DNA from: Phylloscopus collybita
Taxonomy: Eukaryota > Chordata > Aves > Passeriformes > Phylloscopidae
Length of the DNA stretch: 64,000 bases
Direction: 5' to 3'
NCBI GenBank assembly: GCA_027886175.1
Contig: JAJNNQ010000018.1
Location: 17,775,001-17,839,000 of the forward strand
Made by a program: the position numbers and the translations under genes. Position 1 is the stretch's first letter; each line of letters begins with the position of its first letter. The notes below the pieces were generated by a model. It was not told where the DNA came from and searched no databases. It saw only the letters and a list, made by a program, of their open reading frames with translations. Positions 39,571 through 50,319 of the stretch are shown piece after piece.

Positions 39571-39612
39571 GGGGGTTGCGCGGGGCGGGGCGGTGCGGGG
39601 CCGGCCGCGGGG
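39571..39612 (+). other. G-quadruplex candidate just inside intron 1
   Basis: There are five or more runs of at least four G's separated by short loops, starting 26 bases after the exon 1 donor. The motif is on the transcribed (RNA-sense) strand, so both DNA and nascent RNA could fold. This is seen directly in the sequence, and folding is inferred from the usual G4 pattern. Confidence 0.5.
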
Positions 39613-39912
39613 AGCGGCGCGGTGCAGTCCCGCCCGGCTCGGCTCGGCCCGGCCCCGCGCCACAACTTGGTCGGGAGTTGGTGCGCGGCCCGGCGTGCGC
39701 GCCGCCGTGACCCCGCCGAGCCCGGCCGTGCCCGCGCCGCGGGGCCGCGCCCGGCCCGACCTCGTCCCGCCGGCGGTGCCGGCAGCGCCCGGGCGAGGAG
39801 TTCGGGGCACGCGCGCGCACGTGCAGGGGGCGCGCGGGGCCGCGCGGGCCGGTGACACCTGGCCGGCATTGGCGGGGTGCGCGGCGCGCGCCGCCCGGCC
39901 CGAGCAGCTCCG

Positions 39913-39925
39913 GTCGCCTGGCAAC
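39913..39925. promoter_or_regulatory. RFX X-box, perfect match (GTCGCCTGGCAAC)
   Basis: The site fits the RFX-family consensus GTNRCC-N(0-3)-RGYAAC at every defined position, with a 1-base spacer. It lies in the CpG island 367 bases downstream of the predicted exon 1 donor and 7 bases before an inverted CCAAT box. X-boxes beside CCAAT boxes are a known promoter arrangement for RFX and NF-Y. Occupancy is inferred. Confidence 0.55.
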
Positions 39926-39932
39926 GCCATTG

Positions 39933-39954
39933 ATTGGCTGCGGCCGCGGCCAAT
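39933..39954. promoter_or_regulatory. Pair of opposed CCAAT boxes
   Basis: ATTGG (39,933-39,937, the inverted form) and CCAAT (39,950-39,954) face each other 17 bases apart (start to start), inside the CpG island and next to the X-box at 39,913. These are standard NF-Y core motifs, and their position suggests a core promoter here. It could drive an alternative downstream first exon or an antisense transcript. Confidence 0.5.
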
Positions 39955-40455
39955 GGGCGCCCGCCCCCCCCGCGCGCCGGGTGCGGTGGGAGCGCGGGCG
40001 GGGCGCCCGCCCCGGTGCGCCCCCCCCCGGCCGCGGCGGGCGCGTGTGCGGGCGCGTCCGCCGGAGCTCCCGCGGGTTAAACGCGTTCGTCCGGCCGTGG
40101 GGTCACCCGTGACCGGCGATCCTTTGTCTGCCGGCGGGGTACCGCTGCAGCCGCCACGGGCCTCGCTGGCGGGCCCCCCCCGTACTCCCCCGGTGTGGCC
40201 CCAGTCGGGCCGCCGCCGCCGCGGGGGCTGCCGCGGGCACCTCGCCCGCCCGCGGCGGCTCCGCTGGGAGCCGCTCTTTGGCCGGGCGCCGCCGGACTTC
40301 CCTGCCGGCCCCAGGCGGCTCCGCGGGGCCGCGGCCGCCCGGTCACCCCCGCTGCCTGGAGCAGAGAGAGAGATAGGGTAAAAAAATCATGAAGTGATAC
40401 GGCCCTTTGGGAGGATACTGGCAAATAAGGAAATTAAACAGAAAGAGAGCAGCAT

Positions 40456-40469
40456 GTTGTCATAGCAAC
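40456..40469. promoter_or_regulatory. X-box-like palindrome (GTTGTCATAGCAAC)
   Basis: The right half AGCAAC is perfect. The left half GTTGTC has one mismatch to GTNRCC. It lies about 80 bases past the CpG island in intron 1, in a stretch that looks non-repetitive and possibly conserved. It could be a weaker RFX site. Confidence 0.3.
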
Positions 40470-42076
40470 AGTGCAATTAAATTACTTTACTGTCAGCCAT
40501 CATATAATTTTCCTGTTTAGAAGCTCATGGGACGCAACTTCCAATTGGAGTCAAAGTTGAGTGTGTGGCGTAGGTAGGCAATGCCAGTGCCCCTGGACGC
40601 TGGCCATTCCCTTGTTTACCTTCTGGTTGCGCTGGATGCAGTTTTGAAAACTAGGAAGTGGGGCCGACACAATTTTGGCCTCCTGGTGTTTATATCTGCC
40701 TCGGTATTTTTTCCTTTTCCAGATACTTACTCATGTAAAACTGCACATTTTCACTGAACATGTTGAGTGTATTGATGGGCTTCTGTGCTGAAGAGTTCTG
40801 TGCGTTTCATTTTTAGTAATTGTCCGCTTTGGTGTAACATCTTTACAGAAAGACCCAAAGTACCTAAAAGTTTTCATTTATGCCCATTTATGACAGCTAA
40901 ATTAAAGTCAATTATTTCTCTTTCCCATAATGACTGTGTTGCTGTATTTTTCCCTGTAGATAGATAGTTCATTCTGTTATTACCTGTAGCTTTTTTTTGC
41001 CTTTCATTTACAGTATTGACTGTGTGACTGCATGACTTCAGATAACTGCTGGCGTTTTGTTTTAGGTACAGGGAATCATTTTGTTCTTGTTCACTGTTTG
41101 TGCAGAAGGTTTTGTCCATTTAAATTCTGTTATTAACTCTGTCCAGTTTTTGTTCTATTTCTGTTCATGTCTCCAGACCTAATTCCTGGCAGTTTGACAG
41201 TATGTGGAAGCTAAGGGAGCCTGTCTACTGCTTCTGAAGTAGAACTGTTGGGCTTGTTTGCTTCTCTCAGATTGGGCAGGGGCAGCTTCACTTTGCTTCT
41301 GAAGTATTTTGGTAATCCCAAATGTTAGTGCTCACAGGTGTTCCCCCAGGGCCTGCTGGTGCAGTATCCTCAGCAGCTCGTCCCACCTCTCACAGGCCAT
41401 CGTTGAGCATCACAGCCGTGTTTCTGACTCTTGTTTTCTACTGTGCTTGAAATAAGATCAGCTTATGTTAAAATCATCTCTGTTTACATACATTTTTAAA
41501 GTGCTCTATTGCTCTGGCACTTCCTTCCACATTTCTTGGCCCTGGGCCCAAAACTACCGGGTGTTGCTTTCCCTCCTACTTTCTCCTGACCTTGCTGGTT
41601 TTGAAGTTTTGCTCTCATTTTTGAATTTTGGTGCATCCAAGTCAGATTGGATTTTTGTCTGCCTAGGCCTTTAGCCAGAGTGATTTTAATCATAGTGCTG
41701 TTGTATTGTCCTCAAATGTGAAACAGCTGAAATTAATTAGAAGCAACTGTAAGTCACCTTTTTATTATTTTTAGTTCACATCCTTATTAAAGTGATACAA
41801 TTGGAGTATTCAGTGGTTTGAAAACACCGCTTCCTCTTTAAAGAGCCGTGGTTCGGAATTTCCTGTGTGGGGCTTCATGCATGTGCAGAACTGAGGTGTA
41901 TCTGGATTACCATTTTATTTCGTCAACTGAAATTTCTTCCCTTGCATTGACTTTAGATTATTTTGCTCAACAGTTGTGGAGAGTGTTATGTGAAACTGTT
42001 GTGTTTAATACAGATGGCAAAAGGCAAGTGACCAGTTAGGGAAAAGCTATCAAAATGTTACACAGGACCTTTTTGA

Positions 42077-42137
42077 GCTAATTTTTCTCTCTTTCTCCCT
42101 TTTCTTTGGATTCACTATCCCAGGAGCTGCTGTCTAA
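42077..42137 (+). other. FOXN3: Splice acceptor and 5' UTR part of FOXN3 exon 2
   Basis: A pyrimidine-rich tract (about 42,082-42,107) leads to CCCAG ending at 42,123, so the exon should begin at 42,124 and contribute 14 untranslated bases before the ATG. A branch-point-like CTAAT (42,078-42,082, candidate A at 42,081) lies about 42 bases upstream. The start context is weak at -3 (T) and favourable at +4 (G). The placement is inferred from splice consensus. Transcript data could move the acceptor. Confidence 0.8.
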
Positions 42138-42680
42138 ATGGGTCCAGTCATGCCTCCCAGTAAGAAGCCAGAGGGCTCAGGAATTAGTGTTCCCAGTGGA
42201 TTGAGCCAGCGTTATCAAGATAGTGATTTATCAAAGGCACTTCATGATGACGAGGACCTAGATTTCTCTTTGCCTGCCATCAGATTAGATAAAGGGGCCA
42301 TGGAAGATGAAGAACTAACTAATTTGAACTGGTTACATGAGAGCAAGAACTTGCTGAAAAGCTTTGGGGACTCGGTGTTAAGGAGCGTTAGCCCTGTTCA
42401 GGACATCGGTGATGACACGCCGCCGTCTCCTGCCCACTCTGACATGCCCTACGATGCCAAGCAGAACCCCAACTGCAAACCTCCTTATTCCTTTAGCTGC
42501 CTCATATTTATGGCCATTGAGGATTCGCCAACCAAAAGACTGCCCGTAAAGGATATATACAACTGGATCTTGGAACACTTTCCGTATTTTGCGAATGCAC
42601 CCACTGGATGGAAAAATTCTGTGAGACATAATCTATCCTTGAATAAATGTTTTAAGAAAGTGGACAAAGATCGAAGTCAG
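42138..42680 (+). CDS. FOXN3: FOXN3 first coding exon (residues 1-181, partial CDS)
   Basis: This exon encodes the N-terminal part of forkhead box N3 (CHES1), a nuclear winged-helix transcription factor of the FOXN2/FOXN3 group, known as a transcriptional repressor linked to cell-cycle checkpoints. The start [12 protein letters not shown], the block [22 protein letters not shown] (about residues 55-76) and the forkhead opening [15 protein letters not shown] (from residue 114) identify FOXN3 rather than FOXN2. The recognition-helix segment [14 protein letters not shown] lies at about 157-170, with the conserved N160, R163 and H164. The acidic, proline/serine-rich N-terminus (about 27-111) is expected to be disordered. 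An in-frame TAA (42,135-42,137) directly precedes the ATG, so translation cannot start further upstream in this exon. The exon ends on a complete codon (phase 0) at CAG|GTGAGT. The open frame continues only 11 intronic codons, so the rest of the forkhead domain and the C-terminus lie in exons beyond the window. I am very sure of the gene and of both exon edges. Confidence 0.97.
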
Positions 42681-45600
42681 GTGAGTTTGGAACCATGGAA
42701 ACATATCTGGCTCTGAAAATATTCACCTCCTAATCCCAGGATATGTCCTTAGCAGTGAAATAGAGAACGTGCAACCCCATGCCTGGTAATGTAGTCGATT
42801 AAGTTCAGAGACCCAGCATTTCTTTAGCATTGCTCATTCTTATTTTATTAAATACATTGTCTAGACATCTGTAGGAAAGTGTTTGGTGTGCGTGTGTGTG
42901 TGTGTTTTTTCCCCCCAGCTGGTGTCTTCATGCGTAGTGGTTAAATATTGTTTTTAGTTATCATGCTGTGGTAATGGTTTCCAGCTATACTAGATGAATG
43001 TAATCATGTTATAAATAGGCTGCTTGCTGTTCTTGGCTTATACAAATGTATAGCAAAAGGGTATGCCTTATGTAAGAGGCCATCGCTATTGCCCTGGTCT
43101 GTGTTGTAATCCAAAAAAACTTCCCTTTCTTTTACATAGGGAGGGTAATAGTTGATGAAGCTTTGTTCCATTTCAATGGAGTTTTAGAGAAACTCTTCAA
43201 AGATAGGAGACAGGTCAGGCATCAAAGGTGAAGGTTACCATTCACCAGAATTTCTGGTGTTCTTTGGGCTCGTGTAACTTCTGCAGCTGGTGCGGAGCGG
43301 AAGCCCTGGGAGCCTGTCTTTGCTTGCGGTTCTCGGTTATTGTCTCCTGCTTTCATTGCTGATTCCCCAGCGGCGTCTGCAGGAAGAGGCTGTGTGCAGG
43401 GGAGTGGGAAAGTGAGCAGAGCTGTGGGGGCAGGCCCTTGCATAGCCGCCTACTCGTCAGCCTGCCTGGGAGCAGGAATCAGTTTCCAAAGAGGACCTTC
43501 TCAAGAAGCAGTGGACTGGATGAATCTTCGGCAAAGTATGAGTATACTGATAAAAACACCGGCTTGCAGATTAATTTCAGAGGCCTTATCACAGGTTAGG
43601 GAAATAAATAGCAGGTAAAATCACATCACTCCTGGTCTGTCTCTCAAATGGACTGAAGATCAGAAAGTGAACACTTCCCCCTGGCAGAAACAATAGATGC
43701 ACTCAGCATTTTTATTTCAGTGAGTTAAATGCTGTGATTGTCTTGTTACCCTAAAACTAAACTTCTCTTGGTGGTGCTGTTCTCCCTATTTTGTGTGCAA
43801 TATTTAACTTTAAAAGCTCTGGAATAGAAGCTCAAGTAATTCTAGAGGAAGAAGCATATACTATCCTAAACTAGCAACTTGTCATTTTAGATGAGTTAAC
43901 TTACTTTTTCTGTGGAGCTTTCATTTTTAAAGGATTGACATGTCTTTTTTTGCCTTCTTTTTAGAAAGTATTATTACCTTGAATCCAGTGTCCTCATATT
44001 GCTGATCACATGTTTGTATTTTCATCAAGTAATTGCTATGAAAGCTTGTGTATGGGTTTCAAAAAAGCCTGTTCCCAAACCAGATCTTGTTTTATGTAAG
44101 CCAGAGTCTTAAATTCTGGTTTGGAAGTGAGACTATAATAACAAATGCCACAACAGACTTTTATGACCCTGTCCCAGACTGTAAGAAGTCTTCAGACAAT
44201 GCATTTAAAAACCCACTAAAATACGGTAACTGGCGAGGCATGTGTTTAACTCTGCCGTTTGTGTTTTGTTCTGTCCCTCTTCCTCTGTTTACAAGTTGAC
44301 TATTTAGATTTCAGCTTCCTTCCTATGAGGAATTTGTCTTCATGTCTATCTGTCAAATATCCGGCTGTCCACTGAGCCCATGTGAACAATACCACACTGC
44401 GCTGCTGCTCCGTGGGGCGGTGGCGCAGCACAATGCATGATTGGTCACCCACATCTCAAATTCGTGATTATGGCCATGGTTACATAGCTAGACGACAAGG
44501 TATGGTGGGAGGCCTTGCCTGTATGAATCACAAGGTGGAGTTTTATTAATTCCAGGAAGATCCCAGATTTTGAGGAAGAATTTTTTTCTGCTTCCTGAAG
44601 ATGCTAATAACTGCAGGTAGCCGCTTTTAAGGTGAATGAGATGGGAATCTCAAATGTAAAATGCACCACAGCAGGTCATTCAAGTCCCCTGCTGGGTTTT
44701 TCCTCGTGTCCTGGCCAAGGGATGTGGCAGACAGAGTCCTGAGTGCAGAATTGGCCCTGGGTCAGAGTTGCTGAATCAGGTGCTTGACAGCTAATTGCGG
44801 ACTTGGAAAGCAGTAAATGTCAACTGATGGCTTTGAAAATACCTTCGTGTGTGTGCACGCACACTTGGATGTGATTTGGTACCTTGCAGCAAATATCTCT
44901 GCTGTTCAGAAGGAAGATGTCCATCTAAAGGGTTCTCTGGTTTTGGTATGGGTCTTGGGTCAGGGGAACAGGGACTTTTATCTGTAAGGAATCATTTTAT
45001 ACCACTTCTCCTTTGCAGACAGTTTTTGCAAATTGCAGGGTTGGGGTCTGCCTGTTTTACTGGTTTTGCATGGAAAAAGAAAAAAGCAGCATATAGCAAA
45101 TAGCATGTTACGAAATGCTAACAAGATGTATGATGAAACATGTACAGTATGGGGGGAAGGAGGTAATCAGTGCTGGGAATTGCAGGCATTTGCCGGTGAT
45201 GTGCGTTGACACATAGTGGAAAGCTAGAAGCTTTTCCTCTCTAAGTTGTGCTTTCCAGTGTTTGTTTATGTAGCCTTTCAGTAATCATTTTTCTAAAAAA
45301 AATTCTGCTGAACACTTAATTCTTTTTTGAACTCCCTCTGCACAGTAGTTTTCTCAGTCTTGAGTTCCACTAGTTTATATTCATGGGGCTAAATATGCAT
45401 CTAATAGTCTGCAGCTTTTTCTGCCTGTGTATGAATGCTTGAATTTCCTGATGTGAGATCATTGTAATGGAGAGGGAAAAAAAAAAAAAAAAAAAAGGAC
45501 AGGCTTCATCACTTTGTTTTTGACTTGCCCTGTCCTAGTGCTTTTCGGTCTGGTGTGTAATGCCGGGAAAAGAGGATTTGTTTTTTACATTGCTGGTTTT

Positions 45601-45997
45601 CCACTTCAGCTGCAGTGCCATCAGGCTTACCTGACAAACCAAAAGCCTGGCTGTTAATGTAACTGTGAAGAGGCTGATCTGGATCGAGACAGAGCTGGGC
45701 TGAAGAAGGGAAAATGCTGAGCCCTTGATTGTACAAACCTCTTTGCATTGAGCTCAGCAGTTTAATAATAGTTGGCCAGAGTATGAAGTTATCACATGAT
45801 GGGGAGTAGATGTGGAGTTCCCTGGCTTTGTTTATACTGCCAGACCTGTGAATTTACTTGTTGAGATTAATCCTATTGTGAACGTACAGATCTAAATGTC
45901 CTGTAGTCTGCGTCCCACTTAGTACAGCCCGTTAGTCCATGACTTCCCTACCATCTGGTCCTTGGCTATAGAGAGGAATTTTTCTTGTATATGTGTC

Positions 45998-46011
45998 TCC
46001 ATAGCAACGAG
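45998..46011. promoter_or_regulatory. X-box-like site (GTCTCCATAGCAAC)
   Basis: This is a one-mismatch version of the RFX X-box, with a perfect right half AGCAAC. It is notable mainly for its spacing to the perfect site at 46,038-46,051, in the same orientation. Confidence 0.35.
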
Positions 46012-46037
46012 TTTGCAGTTGATATGGAAAGTAAGCA

Positions 46038-46051
46038 GTTGCCCTAGCAAC
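46038..46051. promoter_or_regulatory. RFX X-box, perfect match (GTTGCCCTAGCAAC)
   Basis: The site fits GTNRCC-N2-RGYAAC at all positions and is nearly palindromic. A second copy with one mismatch, GTCTCCATAGCAAC, lies about 40 bases upstream (45,998-46,011). Both are in FOXN3 intron 2, about 3.4 kb after the coding exon. This makes a small candidate RFX-bound enhancer. Confidence 0.5.
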
Positions 46052-49000
46052 GGAGTTACTGATGTGGCAGCTTCTCTGCTTGCAGAGAAAGGGCTAAGCT
46101 AGTTCAGACCCATTATGTAGGTTTGCTGTGATTATAGCTATGCCCACTAGTGCTGCTTGAGCTAAGGGGAGGCTGAAAAATTTTGTTACAAACCCTATTT
46201 CTGCCTCCCTTGAAAATCTGATTTATTTGTATAGGGATTCCGGTTTTTAGCAAAGGCTGGTAGGATTGTCTTTCCAGGGTGTGTGATGTGTCTATGCCTT
46301 TCATGAATTCAAACTTCCTCAGTCATCGTTATCAGATGAGGGGAAATGATATTTGACCTCACTGGCTTCGCTGCAGTATTTTTGTCTCAGTGAACAGCCC
46401 AGTTATAAAGGTTGGAGCTTTTGTCCCCATGCTCCTCTCTGCTATTCTGCTGTTTCTTTCCTGGCCTCTACTTCTTTTGGCATCCATCCTATCAAGAGGG
46501 CTCCTCTTTGTGTCTGCTCTGCATTGTCTGAGATAGGGAAATACACACATGCTTCTGGCTGTGTGCATGCTGAAAAAATTCAAGTATCTGAAAGGTTTAT
46601 TTGGCACTTATATTGAGGGATGTCTTAATAAAAATGTAATGAGGGTAAAGGATATGTTTATGGGGATGGGAGAAGAAAATTCTCCTCGCTTGATGTGGAA
46701 GTTATTCTTAGAAGTACGTGGTCCATAACTGGGTCATAGAGATCCGGCCAGGCTCCTCCTTCGTCTGGAGCAGGCTCTGAGATCTGTGGACTCCTGAGTG
46801 GTCCCTGAGCTTTGCAAGAGCTGATGTCCAACTTGTCCTCACCTAATGCACTGTCTCTCATAAGTGCTCTGCCAGGGCATCCTGGCAGGAGCCATGGGAA
46901 ACCCTTTGGGATACTTTTCAGGAGTACTTCCTGCAAATGTCTTTCCTCTGATGTGATAATATCTGGGCTTCTGACAGGTAAAATCCTGTAGAAAGATCAG
47001 CGCTAGCTGGAGCGAGAGGAAAAGAACCCTGCTTGCTCTTTGTTAGAATCTCCCAATCCAATCTGCATATGCACAAAGGTGAGGGAGACAGGACCCTGTC
47101 CTCCCTCTTTTAATGTCACTGAGAAGGTTTCCTGTGAAAGTTCAGTTTCACACTGGGGATAGAAATAATCTCCTCTGTTTTTAGAGTTATCACCTAGACT
47201 GATCCAAATAACAGAAGTGTCAGAATTTCACTGCATTTATAACATCTGGGGAAGCTAAAGTGAAAAAATACCAAAAATCAAACCAAACAAAACCCCTCAG
47301 ATTCATGTTAAAGGCTTCATGTGATATGGACTCCATTAAAAAATTAATGTCCTGAATAAGCTGTGCAACTGTTAATTTAATTATTAAAAGGATGTTTTGT
47401 GGTTTTAAACTGGAATTTGTCTGGTTTAACTTGAAATGCGTTTTCTTATATTTCTGTCTGTCGTACAAAAAAGCTCTCTAAGATCAGAAATTTTCTCGTC
47501 AGATTGATATGTGGAGAAAATCGGGTCATCTCTTTCTAGAGAAATCATAAAAGTCTCTAGAACCATACTGTAAATGGAGCTGCAAGATATTAGACAATTT
47601 GTGGAGAACTTTTCTTGAACCCTTTTGGTTTTGTTTTTGAATTGCAAACCTGAGAATTATACAGAATATTTAAATAATAGATTTCCTAAAGCTGTGCATG
47701 GAAATAACACTCGTCATTTCACTGGCTTCCAGCTGCTTGACTTTACATCAGAGCTAACTCTTTGCACTGGCATCTGCCTGAATTAACTGTTTCAGAGCTG
47801 TACAAAGCACAAACAGTTCTTTTCAAGTAAAGATGGGAGAGCTGGCAATATCCAGGGAATGCTCTGAACCTTATATCTAAGGTGCTTGTGTTATCTTGTT
47901 CTCAGTTAAGGTAGCCTGCAGGCAGGTGCCCTGCTGAGTAACTGAGGTGTTGGTTGCACTGGTGATAGGCCATTGACCTACCAGAGGAAATTGGCCACTT
48001 AGGTTAAATAAACTGGCCTTGTCTGTGCTCCTCACCCACAGCAAAGATGATGCACAGCATGTTAAGCAGCACTGAAAAAGGGTAGGAAATCAGGAGTGAG
48101 CTGCTCTTTACCCATTGGGCTTGAGATGTGGTGAGGTTGATGAGTCCATCTCTCAGCTGTGTTTGCACTCCCTTGCTTCCAACTGTTCGCTCCATCTCCT
48201 TCCTGGCACATGAACTTTTGTGTTTCAGTGACAAACAACTGATCTGGCTGGATTTATCTTTCACTCTTCTTTTAATTCTTGTGCTGCTTTTCAGCTTAAG
48301 TCCCCAATTCAGGTTACAGTGCAGTCCAGGTAACAGTTGTGCTGACATCACAAGGGGAATAGAGATGGTGGGGAGGCTGTGCATTGCCAGTTGAGGTTGC
48401 TGAGACCAGCCATTCCTTAGGGAAGAAGGGCTGCCAGTTGCATGATGCACGACTGCTTGATGAGGTAATGGATGTAGTCCCTGCCCCAAGGTAAAGGGTA
48501 AGGTAAGACACGAACAGAAGTTTAAATGCAGTGGGACATTTTCTTCTGCTGGAGGTGTTTTGGTTTCCCCTTAGGAGCACAGCTGTATTGTTTGTTGTCC
48601 AAGTGGCCTGTGTTAGTGACTCTTCTTGGTGTTTTACAGCAGATTTGAAGTAATCAGAGTCTGAGCTGTCATTCTCGTGCACGAGCCAAACCTGTCTGCC
48701 TGTTTTCCCTTTCCTGGGAGGTGGAATTGATCTGTAGTGCTGTATTGCCAGCCCCTCTTCAGCTCAGACTGGCACATGTGTCACTATGTGATGAGCAGGC
48801 TGAAAACTCCTTGTATTTGTTTGAGTTATTTTTCATTGGGCTAATTTAGCTGGATTCATTTGCAGCTCCCTGTTTAGTTCATGGTTACTGTGGTCAGAGG
48901 AACGCCAGTGTCAGCACAGGCCATGGGCTCAGCTCTGTTTAATCTGGCATGAAGCTGTGCCTGTGGCTTCCAGCCAGCTCAGAGCTGACCTGGTGACAGC

Positions 49001-50319
49001 AGGAGAAGATGGGGAAGGGAAGGGGTGAAGGATGCTCTCACCTTTGAGAGCACAGGCTGCACTTAAACCACTGGGGCTGCTTGTATGTTCGGTCAGATAC
49101 ATGCAAGGTGCCGGACTGGGTATGTAAGACATGGGTGAAATGGTCCAAAAAAACTGCACCAGGATGTGTGTGCGTGTGTGGTTTTTTTCAAGATTTGTTT
49201 CTGTTGCCCAAGGTTCTTAATTTTGGCAGTAGAGGTGGCTCCATGTGGACCTGTGCTGTGCATCCTCTGAAAAGCTGTTATGAAAAAGGAAAGGATGTCT
49301 ATAAAATCAATTGTCAGGCTTTTCCCATGCTGCTGTCATTATATCCTCATCACCTCCTGTGTTTCTTTCCAATTGTCAGAGAGATAATGAAGTGCCCTTG
49401 TCACTGCCAGCAAAGGAAGCACAGATCTTGGAGCTTCACTCTGGTTTGAGCACAGGAGGCCTCGCTGATGACATACTGAAAGATGTGGGCACACAGAGCA
49501 CTTATACATGTCCACTAGTGAATGTGGCAAGGCATGCTCCCGAGCACCAGGCCCACGGTGGTGGCTGTGCTAACTCCAGCTGCAGCTGAACATCAGAGAT
49601 GGACTGGGCTTGCTGGTGTGGCTGGGTGTATGCACTTCTGTCTTGCACTTCAGATCTTCAGCAAGACGTCAGAGAATCCATTTTAATTATTATGAATGTG
49701 TCCCTTAGACTTCCCCCTTCCTTTCCTAAAAGGGAAGTAAAGTGTTTTACATTGTGTGAAAAAGCCCAGCAAATTGTGCTGTGTGACTTCTTTGCCTGGG
49801 TGAGGACCTTGAGAAAAAACATTTAAAAGTCTTGGTGATAACTGAGCGGTTGAAAATAATTGAGGAGTTGAGTATACTCTTCAGGCAGCCTGAAGCAGCC
49901 TTGGAGTTGCTGCAGAAGCTACCTTTCTTTGCTCTGGATTCAGGCTGTTACTGTGTCCCCACTGAACCTTAGTTCAGTCCTGCAGCATGACTGTATTTCT
50001 GCTGGAGTAATTCCCATGACTGGCCCAGCAGGGTCTGGGCAGCAGTCTCCAAGTTGCTTATACCTGCTCCTGTGTTGTTTTCAACTAATTGCTGTATCTT
50101 CATCATAAATCTAATTAATACAAATGAATGGTATAGAATAACATAAGCCAAAATCCTTATGAAGAAAGGACAGTGTGTGACAACTGTTAGCTGTTTGTCA
50201 TTTGTATGTTGAGCAGTGGTGGGTTAGGATATAGAAGTAGTTGACTTCTGTCATTGCAAGACTGGGCAGACTTGCTAGATGAGGTCATGGTGCAAGCAAT
50301 GCATGTAGCTGTAACAAAA

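Larger units (their letters stand above)
38620..40380. promoter_or_regulatory. FOXN3: CpG island, FOXN3 promoter region
   Basis: This stretch is sharply richer in G+C and in CpG dinucleotides than its flanks, which are ordinary AT-rich vertebrate DNA. It begins just after a C-run (about 38,550-38,568) and ends near the purine stretch at 40,360. It holds GC boxes (for example around 39,582-39,590), two CCAAT boxes, an X-box and a perfect splice donor at 39,545. It lies about 2 kb upstream of the FOXN3 start exon, in the right orientation to be the gene's promoter. I see no TATA box in a convincing position, so dispersed initiation is expected. The long open frames on both strands follow from the low stop-codon frequency in GC-rich DNA and are not genes. 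The edges were judged by eye. Confidence 0.9.
39546..42123 (+). other. FOXN3: FOXN3 intron 1 (predicted, about 2.6 kb)
   Basis: Bounded by GTAAGT at 39,546 and AG at 42,123. The first 830 bases are CpG island. The rest is AT-rich and lacks recognisable transposons. The stretch 40,430-40,680 looks unique and may be regulatory. Confidence 0.65.
42681..50319 (+). other. FOXN3: FOXN3 intron 2, first part
   Basis: Begins GTGAGT at 42,681. It contains a short GT run (about 42,889-42,906), a 20-base A-run (45,477-45,496), the X-box pair near 46.0 kb and a GC-richer, unique-looking patch at about 44,385-44,510 that includes ATTGGTCA. No further FOXN3 exon was recognised. Confidence 0.75.

Noticed and set aside
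38676..39953. Long open frames on both strands in the CpG island (up to 307 codons)
   Set aside because: They overlap in many frames, consist of low-complexity Arg/Ala/Gly/Pro runs and occur where stop codons are rare. This is a composition effect with no domain.
42138..42680. FOXN2 instead of FOXN3
   Set aside because: The MPPSKKPE start, the SPVQD...[16 protein letters not shown] block and the forkhead [20 protein letters not shown] fit FOXN3 better than FOXN2.
42681..42716. Extension of the FOXN3 protein past 42,680
   Set aside because: A consensus donor GTGAGT follows CAG. The next 11 codons do not resemble the forkhead wing sequence and end in a stop, so they are intron.
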